A stretch of DNA of 64,000 nt from Nymphaea colorata. Lineage: Eukaryota; Streptophyta; Magnoliopsida; Nymphaeales; Nymphaeaceae. Every line of letters starts with the position of its first letter. Position 1 is the stretch's first letter. The position numbers and the translations under genes are program-made. Under the pieces are notes generated by a model. That model saw nothing but the letters and a program-made list of their open reading frames with translations, searched no databases and was not told the DNA's origin. The stretch is from assembly GCF_008831285.2 (NCBI RefSeq), contig NC_045150.1:7514001-7578000 (forward strand). Reading direction: 5' to 3'. Positions 46,235 to 58,485 of the stretch are shown here, in pieces.

Positions 46235-47305
46235 CTAATGGCACACGGGGCACATAATCAGCCCGTTCTCGTTGCACCGTGTGCACCTTACAAACACCTC
46301 CTTCTCGTCCACGACCTTGCAACTCCCACTGCAATCCAAACAAGGAATGAACCTCAAGTCTCCGCAGGCCTCACAAGCCTCGCCGGAATTCTCACCCTTT
46401 GGGCCGACGGTGTCCAGCATCTCCCCAAGTTTCCCCCTTTCGTTGAGGTCTACCATCTCCTCCACGCCACCAACGTACCTCCCTTTGATGAACAGCCTCG
46501 GCACGAAGACTCCCTCGCCTAGCAGTTCCCTCAACTCCGTTAGATAGTCCTGGTGAAGCGATACGTCTCGCTCGTCCACCGTCACCCGGTACCCCTCCAT
46601 CACCGACTTGGCTCGCTTGCAGTCCTCAAAAGTCCGCCGGACGCCCCGAAGTGTTGTCGTGTACAAGACGACTTTGTCGGCACCGGTCGGAGGGCACTTC
46701 TCCGGCAGACCCTCCAGAGGGTCCCTCTTTCGGCGGGGGAATCTTGGCATCGAGTTATCGTCCTTGTTCCTTTGTAGCCGGTCCATAACGATAAAGTAGT
46801 TGTCCTTAAGCTTGCCGGCTTGGGTGGAGTCCAGGATTGGCTTCGCCGCCGAAGAGACGGCATTTTGGCTTGTGGGTTGTGGAGGTTTAGGCTCAGGCTT
46901 CTGTGTGAGCTTAGCATCCAGCTCCTCGAGTGTGTGGAAGGACTGCTTCTTGCTGATCGGCTGCGTCTTCTCTTCTGCCGGGGACTCTCCAGGACGTTTC
47001 TCGGTTTCCGGGCCGGGTTGGGCTTTAGGCTTTTGGTCAAGTGTAGGCTTCAGGTCTTCTAGTGCTTTACTCACCTCTGACCATGAGTGAGGAGCATCGG
47101 GTGCGAGTTCAAAGGTGTTGAGCTTTTCTAATAGAGGCTTCGGCACTTCCATTCCCTTGCCTGATTTTGGTTGCAGATGTTGCTGCTGCTGCTGTTGCTT
47201 CAGCCATGGCTCTTCTATGGACTCAAGGTTAAACAGGGCTAGGCTTGCGCCTGTTGGACGGTAAACGTCCATTGGCTCGACATGTTTCGAGGAAACGCAG
47301 CCCAT
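46235..47305 (-). CDS. Glutaredoxin-domain protein with C-terminal Cys-rich zinc-ribbon-like tail
   Basis: Intronless gene, 356 residues. The true start is the ATG at 47305; the open frame upstream has only a TTG. The protein begins MGCVSSK, an N-myristoylation signal (Gly2) with an adjacent Cys3 suited to palmitoylation, so membrane attachment is likely. A hydrophilic Pro/Gln/Lys-rich region follows, including an 8-Gln-rich stretch near residue 37-42. The glutaredoxin fold spans about 211-300: KVVLYTTTLRGVRRTFEDC, the FVPRLFIKGRYVGG segment with its cis-Pro, then the helix LNERGKLGEML. The usual CxxC redox site is replaced by TTLRG, as in this plant family, leaving a single Cys in FEDC. The tail has paired cysteines (CEAC, CLDC, CTRC, CPVC), probably binding zinc. 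Molecular substrate unknown for the family. Confidence 0.88.
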   Translation of the reverse strand: MGCVSSKHVEPMDVYRPTGASLALFNLESIEEPWLKQQQQQQHLQPKSGKGMEVPKPLLEKLNTFELAPDAPHSWSEVSKALEDLKPTLDQKPKAQPGPETEKRPGESPAEEKTQPISKKQSFHTLEELDAKLTQKPEPKPPQPTSQNAVSSAAKPILDSTQAGKLKDNYFIVMDRLQRNKDDNSMPRFPRRKRDPLEGLPEKCPPTGADKVVLYTTTLRGVRRTFEDCKRAKSVMEGYRVTVDERDVSLHQDYLTELRELLGEGVFVPRLFIKGRYVGGVEEMVDLNERGKLGEMLDTVGPKGENSGEACEACGDLRFIPCLDCSGSCKVVDEKEVFVRCTRCNENGLIMCPVCH

Positions 47306-47550
47306 CTTTGGGGTGAAGGAAAGAGTTGCAGGCAAGGAATGAATGTGCTCGGAATCTGCTTATGACATAATGTTTCGAGATGGCTTATCTCTAAGAGAAT
47401 GGCAGGTGGGCCGTGAATTTATGAACGGCACATGTCAAGGCGACGTGTGTGATGTAGAGCTGAACAGGTGGCCGGACTGGGTTGGTTCAACTTGCAATTT
47501 GCTGTTCACGGGAGAAACATGTGGTTTGTGCTTAATATGGGCCGAGAGAT

Positions 47551-47560
47551 CTTTATATGC
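47551..47560 (-). promoter_or_regulatory. TATA box candidate of the glutaredoxin-like gene
   Basis: GCATATAAAG on the minus strand about 250 bases upstream of the ATG; it would give a leader of roughly 215 bases. Match is good but position is not proven. Confidence 0.35.
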
Positions 47561-48672
47561 AAGGCAGCCATTAGTCAAGTAGTTATCTTGGCTGTGTGGC
47601 TTGGGAAGGCCAAGGGCTGATATGAACATTTAGATACATACAAAAACACTTGGGACCAGAAAAAAAAAAAGAGAGAGACAGAATGTCCATTAGGTGCCCT
47701 TGTTTGATGGCTACCATTTTACCACTTAAATTTGAATAAAGGTGCTTGCTTACGGGATCTGAGATCCATGGTGGTCTGAGATCACTACTAGGATCTCAGA
47801 TCTTTGAATTGAAGGTCTGGCATCCTCCCTTAGAGCCTTAAATCTAGGGTTTGTTACATGTAACATGGATCTAATATCCATACTATCTTAGAAAGCACAC
47901 CCTTCAATGGAGTCTTAGATATGAGATCTGAAACTATCAAACACCACTTAAATGATTAAGACAATTAGCATGATTTATTTACCAATTTCATTTGCCAACT
48001 TAGTGTGTGCATGATGATATCTTTTAAGTCATTTGGCAGAGACTATGAAATTAACTTATGCCGAGAAAAGAATTCGGGATACTTGACCTTGCGCTTAGCG
48101 ACGTGGAGAAGGATCACATCACCAAAGGAAATATAGCTGAAGCACAAACCAAAGAGCAGCCATGTATTTTTGAAAACCCAATTTGCCATGGAATTTGGAA
48201 TTGCCATTAACACAATCCACACAAACCACCAATTATGGATACGACGCGTCTGTCAAGGCACATGATGCGACATTTTTTTCAGTTTCTCTTATGAAATTGT
48301 ACACATATGGGGCACTACACTTTCAAATAACAAGTCCCTATGTGACTTGAACCACAGATGTTGCGAGTACTCCTTGGCACTTCTCAACAACCTCAATGAG
48401 CTCAGATATAAGAAAGAACGTTGAAGAACATAGGGATATTATTTTCAGAAAGAACTTAACAAGTGGCCGGACGATTTGCAACAAGGACATACGGACTAGA
48501 CCGCACCCACTAGGCTCATGACCGCACTCGAACGATGCGGTCATGTTCTTGACAGTTAGAGGTTCGACCCCAGACTAGAGCTTTCTAGATTGACAGGATG
48601 GGAAACACTGCAGTTATTAGAGGCGATCCAAATTATTCCATCAACTGATTGTAAGTTAACAAGGTGGGCAGC
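47561..48672. other. Intergenic between the glutaredoxin-like and IQD genes
   Basis: No exon seen. Includes the MITE-like element at 47690-47955. A B-box-like AGAGGTTCGACCCCAG lies at about 48560-48576, preceded by no convincing tRNA 5' half. The sequence next to 48672 is the 3' flank of the IQD gene. Confidence 0.4.
47690..47955. repeat. MITE-like copy, 'GTTTGAT...ATCAAAC' family
   Basis: Left end GGTGCCCTTGTTTGATGG and right end ACTATCAAACACCACTT form loose terminal inverted repeats. Interior carries the GGATCTGAGATCC, TCTAGGGTTTGTTACATG and AGATATGAGATC blocks. Confidence 0.5.
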
Positions 48673-51600
48673 TCACCGGAAGTTCTTTCGCCGGCCGGTG
48701 CCACCGGGAGGCGGCGTACGCTCCTCCCCACCACTCGAATCAGCACTGTAGCCGGTGACCCCATGGGTCCTTACCCGCATATCGACGGCTTTCGTGCTTG
48801 AGCTCCTCTCCTGGCTCGCCGGCGCGCCGTAACCACCGGAGCTCGATGAGTCTCCGGTGGATCCGACACGCCTGGATGGAGGCTTCCACGCATAGGCCAG
48901 GGGTGGGGCATGTCTCTGAGGAATGTGGACCCGGGCCTTGGCCATGGACGAACGTGTGTTTGCCATGTAGCTGGGTGTGGACACCACCTTCACGGAGGGA
49001 GTCATGTCCTTGCTCGGCACGTAGGTGACGGTGACCTCCTTCTCCGGCGAAAGTGGTGGGCGTCGGAAATTTCTCGCCGGAATATTGGTACTGCGGTGGT
49101 TGCCGGCGTCCACGTAGGACGATGTCCTAGCAATGTCCATCTCGACGGTCTTCTCGGACATGTCGTCGGTGTTGTTGACCGTGAGGTAGGAGCCCCCCGG
49201 TACGGCGTGGCGACCATCAGACGGCCGCGTCGAGATCCAGTGGTCCAGCCAGTCCCAGCCCCACTGCGTCTTGCCAGATTGCGCACCGGAAAAATTTTCT
49301 CCGTAGCTGGACTCCGGATGCCATTGCTGAAAGTGAAGAATATTCCTTGACATTTAGAAAGTTAAACGGAAAAGACAAGAAATACGACTTATATGGATTG
49401 GATCATGTATGTCAGAATTGATTCCCGATTCTAAGTAGGGAATCTTGTAGTCAAGAATTAACTTTCAGCAAACACAAAACAATATCGGACTAGATTATTC
49501 AAACTTAATTCCTAGCAGGATCGAGGTTCAAAATAAATAACACATGATCTTTATTGTTGTTAGAACACTTCAGGCAAATTCATAAAACAATAACAAACTG
49601 TTTCATTTGCCAAAAGATCTGAAATTCAGTTAGTGGAAGACCAGTTTATTAGATCTACGCTCATGGAAACACACAACACATTGATGCTGCTTCGAGAACA
49701 CATTATGCTCATCCATTTGCATGCATGCATGCGACACACACACACAGCCACAGCTACACATATACAGTCAACATACCTTATGGGCATATGCATAAGCGAG
49801 TTCCTTCTCACGTTCAATGACAGCATCATGTTTCCTAGAAGCAACATTCCTTCTACCTTCTTCCCTGCCATGGTTTCTGTCGTCCCAGCTATCCACTTCC
49901 AAGCTTGGCGAATAATAATCATCATCATCAACGTCGCCATCAAAATAATCACCGTCATCGTAATCCCCATACATGTCCTCTTTGCCATCATCATCGCCAA
50001 CAACAATAACAAGCTCATCTTCCTTCTGTAACTGGTCTCGGCGTCTCTCCTGTGCGATCAGAAGCCGGCGAGCCCGCACCCGGGCTTGAACCCGGACCAG
50101 TGCCTGCATGCAGCGCATGGTCACCTGCGCCTGCTTCCGCACATTGTGCCCTCGGACCAGCGCTTGCAGTCTCACGAGGCCCTTGAGTGCACGCAGGGCT
50201 CTTCTTGCCTGAAACACCACTTGTGTCGTTTAAGCACATTACATAACCGATCATTGGCTCGTCTAATCAATTGGATCGGGTCTAATGCTTATCAACCTGA
50301 TCCATGTATGATCTCCATGAAAGCAGTACTTTTAAGAGAACAATAAGCAAAAAAACACGTACACTAAGATATATTATATTTGAAGTTGATATAAAATATT
50401 TAAAAGTGGTTATTTGATTTAGATATATTATATTTCTGGTTGTAGAGTTTGAGAGTGGAAGAGATTAGGTTGGCAAACAGAACAATATATAACTATTTCA
50501 CAAATATGGTACTAATATTGAGACAAATTCATGGAATAACTTAAAATGTATTGTATGAATCTGCTCCAACTTTTGAGGTAGATCTAAAAAACATTTATAA
50601 ACCATTTTATTTGCCAAACGGACCCTGATCGAACCAAGCAACTCAATCTCTTTTCAATTGATCACAGTATAATGTAGCCTATGTAGGTGCACAATATCAA
50701 GTATATCGTAAGCCCAGAAATTACACAATGTTTTTATAGGTATTAGGTAAAGTACTCAGATCTAGATATTAATAAATCTTGTCTTCCTATTTTGGTAACT
50801 CAAGAGACTGACTTTATGAAGTTGAAATAAAAGAAGAACTTTGAAGATCCACTGGTTAAGTATCCTTAATTGATCTACCAGAGAAAAGTTTCTCCACGAT
50901 CCTTGAGCCTTACGCAGGGAAGGACCCGCATTTGTCTTCACAGAACTTCGCTCAACCGTGAAGTGAGTGTTTTTCCCTTCAGCATGAGTTGGCTGTGTTC
51001 AATCATTCCAAATTGAAGGACCTTAATTGTTGGTCCTCCCCATAGACAAAACCAACACGTGAACTTCACGTGCTCTACTTTCCTGTGAAAGGGAACTACT
51101 TTTCCCAACCTAAATGAAAGCCCATGGAAACTATGTCAGATGGATAGGTACGTATGATATGGCCAATTACTCGAGTCCTGTTGCATTTTAGAACACATTT
51201 TTTTTTTCTTCAAACTCAATTTTTGCTTTAATTTTGATTTTCCTTTTTTACTTATTTAATTTTGAGAATTATGTGTATAAATATATTCATTATATATATA
51301 TATATACACCTTACTTACTGTACCCCATACCTATAATTTTCAAAATTGATATGTTTGTACCCACACCATGGTATATATACTTGTACCCATGTAACATAGC
51401 AGGGAGATAATATATCCCAACTGGATTATTTTGCCGAGAAAGTAAAGGGGATTTTAGAAGTTGGGGGGTCTCCTAGTGCTTTGGATTGTGTCTCGATCGC
51501 TGATACAAACACAAATATGGAAATATTGCCCAGGGAGCGTGCAATATTGGATGTGACCCGAATCACCAAGATCCAAAATCAAGAACTCTGAAGTCTGAAC

Positions 51601-54371
51601 ACGCCTGACATTGATGGCATTCTAGCCCCTTGTTTTGTCTGATCCATTTGAAATTGTGACACCCTGGCTTTCATATGTCGTCCACAAGAACGAAACAGTC
51701 ATTGACTGCCAACCAATAAAGGTGAAACTCACATGGAGGCCAATATTTCCTGATCTAAGTGCAGTTTCGTTTTGATAGGAAAAAAAGAGACCCTGTACAG
51801 CCAGACCACTTAAATGGGCTTACTCCCATATTCAGATGCTTGCACTGTGTTTGGCAGCACTATAAACGTGACCAAGTTCATGAACTGTGCAGAGTCTAAG
51901 TAATGGAAGTTGCATTTTGTTGTTCATGAACTTGGTCGTGTTTGATCTGTTATCCAGGCACCGAGTTATCGTTAATAAGGATCATGGCATACCAGGTATC
52001 CTCTGTACGCCGCTTGAATGACTATAGCAGCTCGGTCTTCTCTTGAATGACGCCTTAACCCCGCAAGTTGAACAACCTTAGCAGCTGCATGAGCGGCGGC
52101 TGCAGCCGCCTCGGCCGCAGCGGCTGTAGCTATCGCTACTGCTACGGCCCGGCCTTTGTCTTCCTCTGCCATCGGTGATGCTGTGCTCTGATCTCCAGCA
52201 AGAGCTCTCCTTGGTGAGCTTTGGACCGCGAAGCGGCCTGGTAAGATCGTGTCCGATGCATCTGCTTGCCATTTTTCGCACGTCTCTTTCTGCGAAAGAG
52301 AAGAAGTTACCACATAGTAATCAAATTAACCAACATGAATTTCGGTAATTAATGGTCACGAACAATTAGTTCAAGAAACAGAGCAGGAAAACGAGTCCAC
52401 AGTAGATCTAAACGAGCTCATGAATTTCAAACACGTCGTGCGACAATGAACTCACAATAGTGTTTCACGGATTCATAGGAAGCTTATGAAGCTCAATGAG
52501 CTACGTTTGCGTCTTCAGTAGAATACAAATGAAATGACAAAGTGTTAGGAACGAGGCTCTAAATCTCACTTTCTCTTTGCTCACGAACAAAAAAAAAAAA
52601 AAAAGAAAAAAAGAGAAAGAAGAAAAAGACACAAGGGTTTATGTGGGGTTTTCCTACGTTACAAAACGGAAAATGTAAGATTATATGAATGCCCTTATAA
52701 AGTTCATGAAAATAGAAGAAACCTATTAAGTATGAATCAAGGATCAGGCTCGACACTCGTGACATCGAGTTCGTGAACTTGCAGCGACGGGTAACAGTAG
52801 ACAAATTTGGCTAAAGTCTAATAGATGCCAAACACAACAGGCCTGACACTGGGAATATATGTGGGCCACCGGCATTTGGAATCACGAGTGGCACTTACAC
52901 AAGACTGCCGATACAAGATCCAAAAGCACAACGCCCATCTAGATCATGATCCATTCCTTCTGAGAACTTAGTAGTACAAATGCAAGTTTCAATCATGAAG
53001 ATCTAGAAACGACCCACATCCGCTCCTGCCGTGCATCTCGAGATGAACGGCGCTCGTTGCAAGCATCAAGGAAGAGGACCCAACTTGCACAACCAACAAC
53101 CTTGCTGCAGAGCATCAAATTCTTGAGACGGACCGCCATTAATTGACCGTACTGAGCAGCTCGACCCCTTGATGCTTGTACGCAAGAACCGATGGACCAC
53201 AGTCACGTTAGGCGCAGTTAGGTTTATACAGTACCATGCTAAGATGACAAGAAGGTCTCTGCAACTTAAGCAAAGCAGAATGGTGCTATTTCTGATTGCT
53301 GATTACTTCGAATTCCCCAGCCACGGGAGATCCAAATCGACCTGTGAAGAACTAAGAAAGTCCTTAGAGAAACATGGTAGGAACTTGGAAGATCCCTCAC
53401 CAAGAACCTTTGTGATAATTGACAGCGAGGGCCATTGCGGTCTAGCTAGTCCAATAATGGTTTGGTTCTCCGCCTGCTTGAAAGGGATCAGAGCTATGAG
53501 GCGAAAACGATGGAAGGAGGGTAATTGCCAAGGGATGAGTATTAAGAGAGCCTTAAGAATAAAAAGGGTGTCTAAACCCTTTCTCTTGGCATGGGGTTCA
53601 AGGCACTAGCAAAGCTAAAAAAAATTTTTGTTGGGGTACTCATTTAATACTTTTAATAACAATCAAATATATCAAAACATTAACATATATATTAAACTAA
53701 TTTTGTGAGGCTGGTGTGAGTACCGTGTGGCTCCACCATTCCACCATTGGTTTAAGGATGCTTTGAAACCTGTGTGGGTTGCGACACAATGGTCAACTAA
53801 GATATCCAAACCCTTTCCCTTGACTCGGGGTTTAAGATTGCTTTGGGGCTTAAATGGAAAGCGATGTAACAATCAACTAGAGAGTCATCCATCCACTATG
53901 GTTCCACCCTTCGAGGCAACATTAACATCAAGGGACAATTAGAAAATGACATAATTAGCATAAACCATGCTGCTAGCTTGACATGTTTAAAGACCTCTGT
54001 GATTTCATTCCCTAGGAGAAACAAAAAATAATTTTTAACTCTATGGGTCCTTTTTTCACATTTGGTGTATTAATTTCTGTGATTAAAACAACTAAAGAAT
54101 AGTTGTCTCAGGAGGTTCAAGTTGCAGATTGAAAGGTGCTTACGTAGATATGTATAAAATGTTAATTAAATCGCTCTAAAGGCGTAACATTGATAAAGGG
54201 TGTAGTATCACGCTAATTAAGGCAAATAAAAGCCAACGAAACAGAAGACAAGAAAAAAAAAAAAAAACAAATTAAAAGACGAAAAATCTTTACCTTCCTG
54301 TCGCAGTCTTTGGAAGAAGACGACCTGAAAACCTTCTTCACCGTAGTGAACCAGCTCACCTTCTTTCCCAT
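48673..54371 (-). CDS. IQ67-domain (IQD) calmodulin-binding protein, four exons
   Basis: Exons 54294-54371, 51993-52289, 49777-50208 and 48673-49326, all joined in phase 0 with GT-AG introns, give 486 residues. Start [15 protein letters not shown] is the typical IQD N-terminus. The IQ67 region spans about 113-178 across the exon 2/3 junction ([11 protein letters not shown] then [41 protein letters not shown]), with IQ-type calmodulin-binding motifs, and its split by a phase-0 intron is the family hallmark. An Ala-rich helix (about 79-105) precedes it. Exon 4 has [13 protein letters not shown] (about 290-303) and a DUF4005-type segment [16 protein letters not shown] (about 386-401). Odd feature: an Asp/Tyr-rich acidic stretch at 197-222 after IQ67. 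Family members are basic scaffold proteins that bind calmodulin and often microtubules. Introns 1 and 2 are about 2.0 and 1.8 kb and hold repeats. A TTTTTAG acceptor just before the ATG suggests a 5' UTR intron. Confidence 0.9.
51867..51941. repeat. Short inverted repeat in IQD intron 2
   Basis: CGTGACCAAGTTCATGAAC at 51867-51885 and GTTCATGAACTTGGTCGTG at 51923-51941 are complementary at 17 of 19 positions around a ~37-base loop. Flanked by TTTGGCAGCAC, a MITE-like terminus, so probably the core of a small foldback element. Confidence 0.5.
52290..54293 (-). other. IQD intron 1 (about 2.0 kb)
   Basis: Contains a 145-codon ATG ORF on the opposite strand (53172-53609) that I do not recognise and regard as incidental, plus hAT-type repeat debris with GTGTGGCTCCACCATTCC near 53726. 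No other gene seen. Confidence 0.5.
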
Positions 54372-55040
54372 ACCTAAAAATGAGAGACAATTTAGATGAG
54401 AGGGAAAAAAACGAAGCATGCAGAATGAGTTAAAAACACCCCGAAAATTTTAGCAAGTCTCTTTAATCTTCGGTTATGCAAACAACGGAACGGAACACAT
54501 TTCTAGCAAACATTCGGCACCATCCCCAACTTGCCCCATCTTCCGACGCTGATGATCTCAAGCGAGAATGCTTTTCCCACGGTGATAAACTCCGCATAAA
54601 AGGATATTTTCGTCAAAAACAAAAAAAAAAACCGCTCATTTCACCGGGAAAGAAATTTCCGAAGAAGGAAAGACCGACCTGCCGGAAAATCGGCTCCGTC
54701 ACGTCGTAACGACGCCCGGCCTTCTGATCAGGCGATGATCCATCTCTTGTTTCAATGATCGCCGAGGAGCTTTTCCTTGTTTCTCCTCTGCGCTCGCGCT
54801 TCTTCAGAATTCGCCCGCCTCTGTTGTTCTATCTTGAGAAGAAGACGGAGAAAGGGAGTCAAACTTCACGGATCGCTGGAAAAGCAGGCAAATGCAACAC
54901 CTAGCGGGAGGAAGAAGAAGAGGGGTGAAGGGAGAGAAGGAGAGGAGGGAGAAAGAGGAGGAGGAGGGGGGGGAAAGGTAGCGGCGAAAGCGCCCTCTCA
55001 TAACTGCGGCGACGTGCCGTCTGCCTCAACGTATTTAACG
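54372..55040 (-). promoter_or_regulatory. Candidate leader and promoter of the IQD gene
   Basis: The bases before the ATG (CTCTCATTTTTAG) look like an acceptor of a leader intron. A CT-rich, G+C-rich segment (minus strand) at 54690-55000 would be the first exon, and GTTAAATAC at 55028-55036 is a possible TATA box. All inference from sequence pattern. Confidence 0.3.
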
Positions 55041-55356
55041 CATTCACGGGCTCTCTCTCCTACCACAGCACTCGCTGCTCTTCATTCTTCAACGGCCCTT
55101 CGCCCTTCTTCTTTTCTCGCCTACGTCCATCCCAGTAAAAACTCGTCTCTTTCTCATCCCCAAGTGTCTACACTTCGAAAGTTGCCTTTCTCTGCTTAAT
55201 TATTGAATGTGGCCCTGACTATTTACAAGAAGTTGCATCCTAAATCCGGCAATGTCGATTCTAACATTTCCCTTCTCGAAAGGAATACAATCACGCCCAC
55301 TAAAATCGCCCAACAAAAAAAAAAGTCATGATCTTTCATGCAATATGTTTCATACA

Positions 55357-55357
<1 letters not shown>

Positions 55358-55443
<86 letters not shown>
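55358..55443. repeat. (TA)43 microsatellite
   Basis: 86 bases of uninterrupted TA. The Tyr-Ile repeat ORFs here are translations of it. Confidence 0.95.
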
Positions 55444-55444
<1 letters not shown>

Positions 55445-56176
55445 GACAACATTAAGAAAAATATAAACGATAAGTTTCAGGTGAAGAGTTTTTTTTACTA
55501 TTTTGAGAAAACTTGAAAGCTCCCATCATTTTCTTTGGTTTTAGAGTCTTGAGCTGCATCAGAGCCTTGGTGGATAATGGGCCGGGCCGCCTTCTACTCG
55601 ACAGAGCACACCCCATCTTTTAGGGTTCATAAGAGTAACATACATAAAATCAAACTAGCTATGGTAGGCTCCTTGAGATGTGGAAAACAATAAATTAACA
55701 TAGTCGTTTCCTAGAAATTTTACATCATATAGATTAATGGAATTCATTGGCTAGACAAGGTGAGTAGTGGCGGGTCAGGACACGGGCTGATGGGTCCGAG
55801 CTCGGATACATACATGTCCTATTATTATACGTTTCACACCCATCTTTCAACGCCAGGCAGGCAGTTTTCTCTGTTTGAAAAGGGAAAAGAAGAGTTATTC
55901 GTTGTAAGCATGTAAGGTTCAAGATCCACTCGATACGACCAATTTTTAATAAATCAAGCAAAGATTCCTGCCTATAATAAGACAGAGGAGAGCGTCACAT
56001 GAAAGGCTAAGATAAGTAACCAAATATTGAAACTAGACATTGACCATCTAGCTACCTTGTAAAAGGAGTAGGCGTTGTAGTAATTATGCCATCAAAGTTC
56101 ATTAAGGGCCCAACATTTTACCCACAAATATAAAAAGGGCGCTCAAGCTTTCTTCATTTCTCTCTCTCTATCTTTC

Positions 56177-56260
56177 TTTATATATATATATATATATATA
56201 ACACTAAATGGTGACTTTATTTATATATATATATATATATAACACTAAATGGTGACTTTA
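56177..56260. repeat. Tandem duplication of ~42 bp containing a TA run
   Basis: TTTATATATA...TATAACACTAAATGGTGACTTTA occurs twice in direct succession, differing only in the number of TA units. Confidence 0.85.
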
Positions 56261-56267
56261 GCCAAGG

Positions 56268-56435
56268 GCAAAGTCAAGAATTTTTCGTTGCAAGGGTCGA
56301 ATTATAGTTTTAAAATTTTAATATGGTTCAAAATAGAAAATTTTTAAATTATATTTTAAATATACATATAAATTTTTAAAATTTGATGGGAGCCATGGCC
56401 TATGCTGACTTCCCTTTCCTTTGTCCATGACTTTG
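56268..56435. repeat. hAT-type 'TGGCTCCGCC' family copy, decayed
   Basis: AAGGGCAAAGTCAAG start, GGTCGAATTATAGTTTTAAAATTTT body, GGAGCCATGGCC and CTGACTTCCC end, all corresponding to the other copies. Confidence 0.4.
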
Positions 56436-56615
56436 GTTTTTTAGAGTCACTCAAACATCTAACTACAGTCGGATTTATAATGATAAATGATTAATAGAAA
56501 AACAAAGAAAAAAATGTGATAGACATTTTTATCATCTAATATTAATTTACATATTTTTTTTTCTTAACCATCTATCTATTTTAAATGGACGGCACTCATT
56601 GAATGAGTTGACTCT

Positions 56616-56716
<101 letters not shown>

Positions 56717-57387
56717 GCTCCATGCATTGTAATGAGTGGCAGTTATTAAACACATCACTTAATACAATATATATATTGGTGTGGTGAGAGGGTAGAGGAT
56801 TTTTCCATCGAGAGAGAGAGAGAGAAAAAAAAAAAAAGAAAGAAGATTATTACCATTTTATTTTGCAAAACTTTTCTACCTGAGTTAAAGGGAAAAGACG
56901 AAGGCGTTCCTTGGGTTGGCAGAAGTTAGCCGTGTCATAAAAAATTGGAAATGTGAAAGTCGCTTTTGAGTTCATTGCTGAAAAGTAGGGCCTTTATTTA
57001 AAATTGCCCAATTATGTACCATGTTCTTTTATTGGGCGCCCGTGTTGCACACCAGGTCTATCTACTTTTATACAAGTTGTTTTAAATAGAGATGTGAATT
57101 ATTGCTTCCAAGTCTTTCACGAGAGTTCCGAACTGGAGCTTTTACGGTCTCCACAAAGATATCAGCTCCGGCAGCAGTCGGACGTAAATGGCCCAAAACT
57201 TGGCATGTCAATTGGTCAGATGAAGAAATTTTGATTCAATTCATAATAGCTAGATTTTGAATTTGGTATGCAGTATAGTAACGAGATCTAAATCCAAGTT
57301 TAATGATTAAAATAAGGTGAGATTAAGATTTGATGCGATTGCATATGAATAAAATTGGATCTTGCATTGTTGGCGTTGGGTCTGACA

Positions 57388-57565
57388 CAGTGGCGGAACA
57401 AGAAAAATTGACTGAAGTGGCACTAGTTTAAAAATGCTCATATTTAAAAAATGCTCATATTTGGCGAGGGACACTTTTTATATATATAAAGATAAATGTT
57501 TAAATGTGTCCATTTAAAAATAAAGAACTTTTAAGAGACTGGTGTGACGTGGCTCTACCACTGGT
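57388..57565. repeat. hAT-type element copy with AGTGGCGGAACAAG / GTGGCTCTACCACTG ends
   Basis: The two termini (ACAGTGGCGGAACAAG and GTGGCTCTACCACTGGTG) are imperfect inverted repeats. The AAAAATGCTCATATTT motif inside is duplicated. Confidence 0.55.
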
Positions 57566-58485
57566 GTGAAAAATAATGTCTGGGAATGAGACTATGTGCA
57601 AAGCCGATTGTACGAGGTCCGGTAAACTCAAATTTGGTACAGCTTGGATCCAACTGAGCACAAATCATTTACAATGTCTCTACTCAAAAGAATCAAAAGA
57701 ATCCAAGGGGTTATAAGCAACTTACTTCCATTTCAAAGGGCCTTGCCTCTGCCAGTTGTGTTGTGGATTCAAACCTCATTGTGTCTTCTAATTGATTAGA
57801 GTTTTTGTTTGTGCAAGTCATGCAGATTCTTAAAGTTCAAAAGGTTCTCACTTGAAGGACTTGTCATGTTGGAAAAGCCACTAAAGTACGCCAGGTTAGA
57901 GCAGTAAAGCAGAATCTTCTTTCGCAATGGCACAATTTCTTGGTTTGGGTGAGCAAGAGGTTAACAACTAACTGCCCGATAAAAAAGATTAAAAGGTCTT
58001 CCATTTCCTTTATTTTTGGAGTCATGAACCGTATTAGTGTCAACAATGACAATGATGCATCCTTTAACCTAAGTATCATAACCACCACTTAAGATCTGAG
58101 GCATAACGCCCATGAGAATAAAACTAAAGATCTACATCTTTACATGCTCCTAACTCAACCAGTTACACTGTGCCCGTTAAGTCACATTTTTACTCTTGTT
58201 GCCGTTAGAGAAAAAAGCTTATAATATTTATAAGAAACATAGTGAGACCTCCAAGCAACAACTTGTTGCTTGTTCGGATATGGAAACTACAAAACATTGC
58301 CCCCAAACGCAATCAATTCACTACATTTCAAGCTTGGCTCCGAAGGAACGGGTACGTTCACCTCCAAATGAAGTGCATTATTACCATTTCGACTATATCT
58401 TTGGGGGATTATCTTTGAAAAAAATGTGCCTTTGAAAAGAATGTTTATGCATTACTACATCGGTTGCAAGTCTCATATTTTGAAG

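Noticed and set aside
46600-47090. Several 60-150 codon ORFs overlapping the glutaredoxin-like gene in other frames
   Set aside because: Shadows of the real 356-residue frame; composition follows the G+C-rich codon bias of that gene.
48480-48600. B-box-like GGTTCGACCCC as a tRNA gene
   Set aside because: No acceptor, D or anticodon arm can be folded upstream; at most a SINE remnant.
53172-53609. 145-codon ORF on the plus strand inside IQD intron 1
   Set aside because: Basic, no recognisable domain or leader; runs opposite to the host gene and lies in repeat-bearing intron sequence.
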